Below, one piece after another: positions 7,316 through 12,667 of a stretch of 15,757 nucleotides of DNA. The stretch is from Actinomycetota bacterium (GTDB taxonomy: Bacteria; Actinomycetota; Acidimicrobiia; Acidimicrobiales; AC-25): assembly GCA_005888395.1 (NCBI GenBank), contig VAXF01000092.1:1-15757 (forward strand), read 5' to 3'. The notes beneath the pieces were generated by a model. The model had not been told where the DNA came from, did not search any database, and worked only from the letters and a program-made list of their open reading frames with translations. Each line of letters opens with the position of its first letter. Within the stretch, counting starts at the first letter, position 1. A program made the position numbers and the translations under genes.

Positions 7316-7392
7316 CGGGCCACCGCCTTCGGCGGCCGCCCCGCTGAGCGGGGCGCTCTGCTCATTGGTTCGCTCGCCTGCGGCTCGCTCAC
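7312..7392 (-). CDS. Possible 26-codon coupling ORF between the ROK kinase and ppk1
   Basis: A 26-codon frame begins with GTG at 7392, overlapping the ROK kinase stop as GTGA. It ends in a TGA at 7314-7312 that overlaps the ppk1 ATG as ATGA. The peptide is rich in Pro, Arg, Ser and Ala (it begins VSEPQASEP). Its first part comes from an imperfect direct repeat, AGCGAGCC / AGCGAACC, with a period of 15 bases. Both ends fit the stop-start style of the neighbouring genes, so ribosomes could pass through it into ppk1. No family is recognisable, and it could be untranslated leader DNA made of repeats and hairpins. Confidence 0.35.
   Translation of the reverse strand: MSEPQASEPMSRAPRSAGRPPKAVAR
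7323..7335. repeat. Small GC hairpin, ppk1-proximal
   Basis: The arms CCGCC and GGCGG flank a three-base loop. On the minus-strand RNA this would be a stable stem ending eight bases before the ppk1 ATG, next to the ribosome-binding region. It might modulate ppk1 initiation. Confidence 0.4.
7337..7355. repeat. 8-bp GC hairpin upstream of ppk1
   Basis: The arms CGCCCCGC and GCGGGGCG are perfectly complementary around a three-base loop. It lies inside the possible small ORF, immediately upstream of the smaller hairpin. It may act as an attenuator, an RNA-stability element or a dispersed palindromic repeat; the sequence does not decide. Confidence 0.5.
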
Positions 7393-8327
7393 GGTGCGGC
7401 CTTCTCGGCGATGAGCGAGGCGCCGATGGCGCCGGAGAGATCGCCGAGCGCAGCCGGCGCGACGCGCAGGCCGGCCTCGCCGTAGAGCTGACTTCTCGTG
7501 GCCTGCTCGATTCGGCTCACGAACTTCGCGCCCAGGCGGTCGGCGAGGCCGCCGCCAACGATCACGACGCCCAGGTCGAGCAGCGTGACCGCCGTCGCGA
7601 TCGCAACGCCGAGCGCCTTGACGGCCTCGTCGATGAGCTCGATCGCCACCGCATCGCCTCCGGCGAGCGCCCGGGCGAACACGCTCGAGGTCATCCGCTT
7701 GGCGGGCGCCAGGTCGACGAGCATCGTGTCGCGGCCCTTGGCCTCGAGCGCCCGGGCCCGCCGCTCCATTCCCGCCCGGCCGGCGTACGCCTCGAGGTGG
7801 CCGCGGCCGCCGCAACCGCACAGACGGCCGTCCGGCCGGACGACGACGTGACCGATCTCACCGGCGAGACCCGTAGGGCCACGCCGCAGCTCGCCGTCGA
7901 GGATCACACTGCCGCCCACACCGGTGCCCACGAACACGGCGAGCACGTCGGGCTCGCCTTTGGCCGCACCCAGGCGGTGCTCGGCGAGCGCGGCGACGTT
8001 GACGTCGTTGTCGACCGCCACCGGCACGCCGTCGAGAAGATCCGAGAGTGCCGCACCGAGGGCGAACGGGTCGACCCATCCCGGCAGGTTCGGCGCCCGG
8101 GCCACGACACCGGTGCCCGGCACGATCAGACCCGGCGCACCCACGCCCACCGCGTCGGCCGCCTTCGGCCCGCCGAGGTCCTTGACGAGGGAGACGATCG
8201 CGTCGACGACCGCAAGCGGGCCGCCCTGGGTCGGCGTCTTCTGCTTCGCGTCGGCCTTGACCTCCCCACCGTCGGCCAGCACCCCGAGGAGCTTGGTTCC
8301 CCCGAGGTCGATCCCGATCACCGCCAT
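7389..8327 (-). CDS. ROK-family sugar kinase (glucokinase-like)
   Basis: A 312-residue ROK kinase. The N-terminal phosphate-binding motif is IGIDLGGTK (4-12). The ATP-site second loop is FVGTGVGGSVI, the catalytic region is VAVDNDVNVAAL, and GVGAPGLIVPGTG is a family signature. The zinc region has GEIGH (His160) then CGCGGRGHLE, with Cys170 and Cys172. The third zinc cysteine of the usual CXCGXXGCXE motif is replaced by His177. The family phosphorylates glucose, N-acetylhexosamines or mannose, usually with ATP; some actinobacterial members use polyphosphate. The neighbour ppk1 makes polyphosphate use worth considering but does not show it. I chose ATG 8327 because GIDLGGTK should begin near the N-terminus; GTG 8345 would add six residues. 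The start is 21 bases behind the CHAD stop. Confidence 0.9.
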   Translation of the reverse strand: MAVIGIDLGGTKLLGVLADGGEVKADAKQKTPTQGGPLAVVDAIVSLVKDLGGPKAADAVGVGAPGLIVPGTGVVARAPNLPGWVDPFALGAALSDLLDGVPVAVDNDVNVAALAEHRLGAAKGEPDVLAVFVGTGVGGSVILDGELRRGPTGLAGEIGHVVVRPDGRLCGCGGRGHLEAYAGRAGMERRARALEAKGRDTMLVDLAPAKRMTSSVFARALAGGDAVAIELIDEAVKALGVAIATAVTLLDLGVVIVGGGLADRLGAKFVSRIEQATRSQLYGEAGLRVAPAALGDLSGAIGASLIAEKAAP

Positions 8328-8348
8328 GCTCAGGCATCTTCCCACCGT

Positions 8349-9233
8349 TCAGCGAATTCGCGGCAACCAGCGGCGAAGCTTGCGTCGCGACACCCGTTCC
8401 CAGACGGCCGGCCAACCCGAACGCGACGCGTCCGCGTCGCGACGTTGCATGTCGACCAGCTCACCGGCCACAAGAGCGTCGCGCTCGCTCACCTCGACGA
8501 GCGAGCGCAGCCATGCCTCGGCCACCACGGCATCGTGCAGATCGCCCAGCACCGACTGGAGGCCGCTCAGCGCGTCCGCGAACCGCGCCGCGCGCGGACC
8601 GGCAACCGGCGCGACCGCCTCGGCGGCGTAACGGCACCGCTTGGCGCGGATGCGAACGAGATGGAGCGCGTCGTCGGACCCTGCGTCGAGGGCGTGTCGG
8701 ACTTCGTCGACCAGCTCGCGCCACGGCTCCACCACGAGCCGGGGAAGGGCGCGATCGGCCCGCTTGCCTGCGGGGCCGGTGAGCGGCAGCTGCGACGACG
8801 CACTCACGAGCGTCGAGCGCAGCGCCGCATGGCGATCGCTGTCGAGCACCTCCAGCAGTGCGGCACGGCGGACGTCGCGCTCGTGCTCGAGCCGGCCGAT
8901 GATCGAGGCCGCGGTCCCACGGTCGTCCGGCGCCAGCCGCTCCGCGCCGCGACGGAGGCGGTCCAGCAGGACGTCGTCGTCGCGCACCGCCCCGAGGGCG
9001 TCCGCCAGCCAGCGGAGCTCGCGTCGTACCGGCCGGCGCCACCCGGCGCGCACGAGAGGTGCGAACGTCCGCAGGTCCGAGCGCAGCCGTCGGGTCGCCA
9101 CCCGCGCCTGGTGCACCGCCTCGTCGTCGTGCCCCGACCGCACCTGGGGCTCGGCCGCGGTCAGACGGTCGACCGACCGCGCCACCGCGGCGCGCACGAC
9201 ATCGCCCGCCGTCTTCCCGTCGTCCGTCGCCAC
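8349..9233 (-). CDS. CHAD-domain (conserved histidine alpha-helical) polyphosphate-binding protein
   Basis: A 294-residue stand-alone CHAD protein with no CYTH domain. The diagnostic motifs are present in order: DDEAVHQARVATRRLRSDLR (36-55, His41), DALHLVRIRAKRCRYAAE (188-205, His191) and LGDLHDAVVAEAWL (His233), with many Arg/Lys residues. CHAD domains form a four-helix-bundle-type basic pore that binds inorganic polyphosphate, and CHAD proteins can localise to polyphosphate granules. Lying two genes upstream of ppk1 on the same strand fits that role. GTG 9233 is preceded by GGGGGA at a six-base spacing, a good ribosome-binding site, and lies 13 bases after the Rrf2 stop. Open frame further upstream runs out of frame through the Rrf2 gene and was ignored. 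Confidence 0.92.
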   Translation of the reverse strand: MATDDGKTAGDVVRAAVARSVDRLTAAEPQVRSGHDDEAVHQARVATRRLRSDLRTFAPLVRAGWRRPVRRELRWLADALGAVRDDDVLLDRLRRGAERLAPDDRGTAASIIGRLEHERDVRRAALLEVLDSDRHAALRSTLVSASSQLPLTGPAGKRADRALPRLVVEPWRELVDEVRHALDAGSDDALHLVRIRAKRCRYAAEAVAPVAGPRAARFADALSGLQSVLGDLHDAVVAEAWLRSLVEVSERDALVAGELVDMQRRDADASRSGWPAVWERVSRRKLRRWLPRIR

Positions 9234-9246
9234 GAGTGATCCCCCG

Positions 9247-9705
9247 TTAGCGCGGGGCCCAGGCCTCGGACTCGGACAGCAGCTTGCGCACCGAGCGCGG
9301 CAGGGTGCCGGCGGCGAGGTCGGCGAGGGTGACGTGCTCGAGCACCGACCGCAGGCTCGCCCGCAGCGCCACCCAGAGCTCCTGCAGGTGGACGGCGGCA
9401 CCCGCGTAGGTGGTCGCCTCCGGCCGCAGACCCCGCACCTCGGCGAGCGGGCCGTCGGTCGCCCGCATCACGTCAGCGGCCGTGATCTCGCGCGCCGGGC
9501 GGGCCAGGCGGTACCCGCCCTCGTTGCCACGGACGCTCGCCACCAGCCCCGCCCGCCGGAGCTCGACGAGGATGTTCTCGAGGAAGCTCGCCGGCATGTT
9601 CTGGCCCGCCGCGAGAGCCTCGGCCTTCACCGGTCCACCACCGGGCGTCGCCGCCAGCGTGACCAGGGCCCGCAGCGCGTAGTCGGCCTTCGCCGATATG
9701 TACAC
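9247..9705 (-). CDS. Rrf2-family transcriptional regulator without iron-sulfur cysteines
   Basis: A 152-residue winged-helix regulator of the Rrf2 family. The N-terminus VYISAKADYALRALVTLA and the recognition region PASFLENILVELRRAGLVASVRG with wing EGGYRLARP are typical. ITAADVMRATDGPLAEVRG follows, the start of the long dimer helix. The protein has no cysteine at all, so it cannot hold a cysteine-ligated cluster like IscR or NsrR. It resembles the CymR-like branch, some members of which control sulfur assimilation. GTG 9705 is chosen because the family begins at this ISAKADYA motif; a TTG at 9732 is open but directly abuts a GGAGG. It lies 48 bases behind an SsuC-like permease gene, so it may control that transporter, the downstream CHAD-ppk1 genes, or both. 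Confidence 0.9.
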   Translation of the reverse strand: MYISAKADYALRALVTLAATPGGGPVKAEALAAGQNMPASFLENILVELRRAGLVASVRGNEGGYRLARPAREITAADVMRATDGPLAEVRGLRPEATTYAGAAVHLQELWVALRASLRSVLEHVTLADLAAGTLPRSVRKLLSESEAWAPR

Positions 9706-9728
9706 GGAGTCATTGTGCCCGCCGCGAA

Positions 9729-9743
9729 GCAACCTCCGGTTGC
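9729..9743. promoter_or_regulatory. Inverted repeat in front of the Rrf2-family gene
   Basis: GCAACC-TCC-GGTTGC is a perfect 6-bp dyad with a three-base centre. It lies 24 bases upstream of the Rrf2 GTG and 11 bases after the permease stop. It may be an operator, for instance for autoregulation, or a short terminator hairpin for the transporter transcript. Confidence 0.35.
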
Positions 9744-9753
9744 GATGCGAAAT

Positions 9754-10620
9754 TCAGGCGGCGCGGTCGACCAGGCCCCTCCGGTGGCGCATGGCGGAGT
9801 CGGCGCGGCTGAACACGCCGTCGACGACGATCCCGATGACGAGGATCACGATCATCAGCGCCACCACCGCGGGCGCGTCGGTGTTTTCCCGGGCGAACTG
9901 GAGCCGGGTGCCGATCGACGGCCGGTGCGCGACGATCACCAGCAGCTCACCTGCCATCAGGCTGCGCCATGCGAACGCCCAGCCCTGCTTCAGGCCGGAG
10001 ACGAACGCCGGGAGCGACGCGGGCAGGACGACGTGGCGGTAGAGAGCCAGACCCTTGGCGCCCATCACACGGCCCGAACGCACCAGCACCGGCGGCACAT
10101 GGTCGACCCCGGCCAGGAGGCCGTTGGCGACCGACGGCGCCGCGCCCAGCACGACGACGAACAGGATGGCGCTCTCGCGGAGCTGGAACAGCAGGATCGC
10201 CAGGGGGAACCAGGCGATCGACGGCATCGTCTGCAGCCCCGTGATCAGCGAGCCGATGGCGACGCGAAGCGGCTTGACGGTGGCAACTGCGACGCCGATG
10301 GCCGACCCGATGACGACGGCCAGCGAGTAGCCCACCAACGCCCGCCGCATCGTGATGGAGATGGCTCGCCAGAACGTGCCGGTGGCGGCCTGGTGACCGA
10401 GCTCGCGGAAGACGGTGCCCGGACCCGGCAACAGGTAGCTCGGCCGCCAGTGGCTGGCGACCACGAGCTGCCACACGGCGAGCGCGACGGCGGCGGCCGC
10501 GAGCTTCGGCCACGTCAACGACCAGATGTGGCGCCAGCGCCCCAGCTCCGCCTGCGCGACGAGCTCGAGCGCGTCGAGGCCCGCGAGGTCGGCCTCGAAC
10601 AGCGTGGTGTCAGATCCCAT
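9754..10620 (-). CDS. SsuC/TauC-type ABC transporter permease
   Basis: The 288-residue permease subunit of a sulfonate/nitrate/taurine-type importer. After a ~30-residue cytoplasmic leader come a first membrane helix (KLAAAAVALAVWQLVVASHW) and the family stretch LPGPGTVFRELG. The typical TGLQTMPSIAWFPLAILLF is present. The EAA-type loop for the ATPase, VMGAKGLALYRHVVLPASLP, is followed by GLKQGWAFAWRSLMAGEL, which is highly characteristic of SsuC. ATG 10620 has a strong GAGGAGG nine bases upstream and overlaps the ATPase gene by 11 bases. Specificity belongs to the binding protein; aliphatic sulfonate, taurine and nitrate are all possible, so I give no symbol. Confidence 0.9.
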   Translation of the reverse strand: MGSDTTLFEADLAGLDALELVAQAELGRWRHIWSLTWPKLAAAAVALAVWQLVVASHWRPSYLLPGPGTVFRELGHQAATGTFWRAISITMRRALVGYSLAVVIGSAIGVAVATVKPLRVAIGSLITGLQTMPSIAWFPLAILLFQLRESAILFVVVLGAAPSVANGLLAGVDHVPPVLVRSGRVMGAKGLALYRHVVLPASLPAFVSGLKQGWAFAWRSLMAGELLVIVAHRPSIGTRLQFARENTDAPAVVALMIVILVIGIVVDGVFSRADSAMRHRRGLVDRAA

Positions 10621-11389
10621 GCCGGCGCACCTCCTCTCGCAGCCGGTCGGTGATGAGGGCCGCCGGACCGGCCACCTCGGCCGACTCGATTCGCCGGGGC
10701 CGCGGGATGTCGATGATGAACGACGCCGCCACCCGGCCCGGACGGCTCGTGAGCAGCACCACTCGATCGGCGAGACGCACCGACTCGCGCACGTTGTGGG
10801 TGACGAACAACACCGTGAGCCCGCTGTTCTGCCAGATCTCCTCGAGCTCGTCGTGGAGCAGATCGCGGGTCATGGCGTCGAGGGCGCCGAAGGGCTCGTC
10901 CATCAGCAGCACGTCGGCTTCCTGGGCCAGCGCACGCGCGAGAGCGACGCGCTGGCGCATGCCCCCCGACAGCTCGTGCGGCCGGCGGGCGCCCAGCCCG
11001 CCGAGGTGAACGCGCTCGAGCAGCTCCTCGGCCCGCTGCCGCCGCTCCGCCTTTCCCACGCCGCGGAGTTGCAGCGGCAGCTCGATGTTGCCGGCCGCCG
11101 TCAACCACGGGAACAGCGCCGACTCCTGGAAGAGAAGGGCGACACGCCTGTCGCCCACCTCGACGGAGCCCGCCGTCGGCCGGTCGAGGCCGGCGACCAG
11201 GCTCAGCAGGGTGCTCTTCCCGCAGCCCGACGAGCCGACGAGACACACGAACTCGCCTACCGCGACGTCGACCCACAGCCGGTCGAGCGCGAGCACCGCC
11301 GAGGGGCCGCGGCCGAACACCTTGGAGACGCCGTCGACCGCGACCGCGGTCGACGACAGCTGCACCGGGTGATCTTCGAGCAGTGTCAT
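10610..11389 (-). CDS. SsuB/TauB-type ABC transporter ATP-binding protein
   Basis: A 259-residue ABC ATPase with Walker A GSSGCGKST (52-60), Q-loop LLFQESALFPWLT (86-96), signature LSGGMRQR (140-147) and Walker B plus D-loop VLLMDEPFGALDA (160-172), with VLFVTHNVRE as the switch-His region. The sequence ALFPWLTAAGNIELPL and the REEVRRHGI end resemble the sulfonate/nitrate/taurine ATPase group. The start is ATG 11389, overlapping the binding-protein stop as ATGA, with GGAGG about ten bases upstream. The same frame stays open much further upstream across the binding-protein gene, but that stretch encodes low-complexity Arg-rich sequence and is not coding. It powers the transporter with the adjacent permease. 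Confidence 0.93.
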   Translation of the reverse strand: MTLLEDHPVQLSSTAVAVDGVSKVFGRGPSAVLALDRLWVDVAVGEFVCLVGSSGCGKSTLLSLVAGLDRPTAGSVEVGDRRVALLFQESALFPWLTAAGNIELPLQLRGVGKAERRQRAEELLERVHLGGLGARRPHELSGGMRQRVALARALAQEADVLLMDEPFGALDAMTRDLLHDELEEIWQNSGLTVLFVTHNVRESVRLADRVVLLTSRPGRVAASFIIDIPRPRRIESAEVAGPAALITDRLREEVRRHGI

Positions 11390-12420
11390 CGTGCCACCAC
11401 CTCCTTCTCGCCTGCCTTGTTGAGGACCTTGTCGAGGAGCGTGAGGTCGAACATGCCGACCAGGTTGGGTTTGGCCAGGAGGCCGACCTGCACGGCGTGG
11501 TCGGCCGCCGCGTGCAGCGACGTCGCCACCGGGTCGTCGGTGAAGGTCAGGTGTGACCACGCGTCGGCGACAACCGCGGGTTTCAGGGTCTTGCCGGTGA
11601 GCCGCCCGATGGCGGCGTTGACGACTCGCTGGGAATCGGCGGGGTGCTGCTGCACGTAGTCGTTGGCCTCGACCTGGCCCTGCAGCAGGCGCTCGACCGC
11701 GTCGGGGTGCCCCCGGAGAAAGTCGGTCCGTACGAGGAGCACCGTGGTCACGAAGCGACCGCCCGGCCACAGGCTCGCCTCGTCGACCAGCACCCCGCCA
11801 CCCCCTTCGTCGACCAGGCGGCTCGCCCAGGGCTCCGGCACCCACGCGCCCGCGATGGCACCCGTCTTGAACGTCTCGAGCGTCTGCGAGTTCTCCTGCG
11901 GCACGATCGACACGTCGCCGCCGCCCTCGGTGTCGGTCTTGAAGCCCTGCTTCGAGAGCCAGTAACGAAGGGCGACGTCCTGCGTGCCGCCGAGCTGGGG
12001 CGACGCAAGCTTCTGACCCTTCAGCTCGGACGGGTCGGTGATCGACGGCTTGACCACCAGCGCGGCGCCGCCCGACGTGGCGCCGGCGACGATGCGAACG
12101 GCCCCGTGCGACTTCACGAAGGCGTTGATCGCCGGGTTGGGGCCGACGTAGGTGGCGTCGAGGGAGCCCGTCAGCAGCGCCTCGATCGCCGCGGGCCCGG
12201 CGTTGAAGGTCGAGGTGCCGAGGTGGTCGGTACCGAGGGCCCTGGCGAAGATGCCCCTCTCGATGCCGACGATGGCGGTGGCGTGGGTGACGTTGGGGAA
12301 GTAGCCGAGATGGACGGTGACCAGGGCGCCGGACTTCGAGCTGCCGCCGCACGCGGCGGCGACGAGGGCGATCACAACAGCGATCACGAGGAGCAGGACG
12401 GCCGGGAACCGGCGGGACAC
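11386..12420 (-). CDS. SsuA-type substrate-binding lipoprotein of the ABC importer
   Basis: A 344-residue extracytoplasmic solute-binding protein. The lipoprotein signal is a basic start (SRRF), a hydrophobic core (PAVLLLVIAVVIALVAAA) and Cys24 followed by GGSSKSG. The mature protein begins VTVHLGYFPNVTHATAIVGIERGIF, the standard opening of the nitrate/sulfonate/taurine-binding (NMT1/SsuA-like) group. GPNPAINAFVKS and GAIAGAWVPEPWASRLV are also typical. It would capture an organosulfur compound or similar anion for SsuBC-like partners; the ligand cannot be assigned. GTG 12420 has a textbook AGGAGG seven bases upstream. It is the first gene of the transporter operon, behind the 247-bp intergenic region. 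Confidence 0.9.
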   Translation of the reverse strand: MSRRFPAVLLLVIAVVIALVAAACGGSSKSGALVTVHLGYFPNVTHATAIVGIERGIFARALGTDHLGTSTFNAGPAAIEALLTGSLDATYVGPNPAINAFVKSHGAVRIVAGATSGGAALVVKPSITDPSELKGQKLASPQLGGTQDVALRYWLSKQGFKTDTEGGGDVSIVPQENSQTLETFKTGAIAGAWVPEPWASRLVDEGGGGVLVDEASLWPGGRFVTTVLLVRTDFLRGHPDAVERLLQGQVEANDYVQQHPADSQRVVNAAIGRLTGKTLKPAVVADAWSHLTFTDDPVATSLHAAADHAVQVGLLAKPNLVGMFDLTLLDKVLNKAGEKEVVAR

Positions 12421-12603
12421 GGGGGAGCCTCCTAGGCGTGAGCGGAAACGGACGAACGCGTCAGGCCGACGGCCGACAGCGCTCGTCGAACGTCTCGCGC
12501 GAGAGCTCCCCCCACGTGTCGTTCACACCCGGGACTTTATTCACGACAAATATGATCCAGCAAATCGAGTTTGTGAGGTTGCCCCCGGTCGCCGCGCCAT
12601 CCC
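12421..12603 (-). promoter_or_regulatory. Upstream region of the SsuABC-like operon with candidate promoter
   Basis: This gap is visibly more AT-rich than its surroundings near 12531-12580. On the minus strand CTCACA (12577-12572) and CATATT (12554-12549) are separated by 17 bases, each matching four of six consensus positions of -35 and -10. A 12-bp perfect palindrome TCTCGCGCGAGA (12493-12504) falls in the presumed leader, and AGGAGG precedes the GTG. An Rrf2 regulator site may be here, but I recognise no operator with confidence. I see no gene in this stretch. Confidence 0.4.
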
Positions 12604-12653
12604 GTTCTGGGTCGATATCTGCACGCCGGGACGTGCAGATATCGACCCAGAAC
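12604..12653. repeat. Perfect 22-bp inverted repeat (long hairpin) behind the VWA gene
   Basis: The left arm (12604-12625, beginning GTTCTGGGTCGATATCTG) and the right arm (12632-12653) are exact reverse complements, separated by CCGGGA. The hairpin starts 15 bases beyond the stop of the VWA gene. It is far longer and more perfect than chance would give. Possible roles are a bidirectional terminator, a dispersed palindromic repeat, a small non-autonomous element, or a site for a DNA-binding protein. No U-tract follows and each arm contains GATATC. Confidence 0.85.
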
Positions 12654-12667
12654 CGAAGGACGGGGCG

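Noticed and set aside
4916..9239. Very long plus-strand open frames (832 codons from 4916, 961 codons from 6354) opposite ppk1, the ROK kinase and the CHAD gene
   Set aside because: They lie opposite well-identified genes, encode low-complexity Arg/Ala/Ser/Asp-rich sequence with no recognisable domain, and are expected by-products of very high third-position GC.
8641..10653. 670-codon plus-strand frame across the CHAD, Rrf2 and permease genes
   Set aside because: It crosses three real genes and their gaps on the other strand and shows no protein family features.
11390..12352. N-terminal extension of the SsuB-like ATPase frame
   Set aside because: The extra 321 codons overlap the clearly coding SsuA-like gene in another frame and are Arg/Gly-rich shadow sequence. 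ATG 11389 has an ATGA overlap and a ribosome-binding site.
12521..12527. Single GTTCACA resembling a PHO-box core upstream of the ssuA-like gene
   Set aside because: No second unit lies 11 bases on either side and it faces away from the gene.
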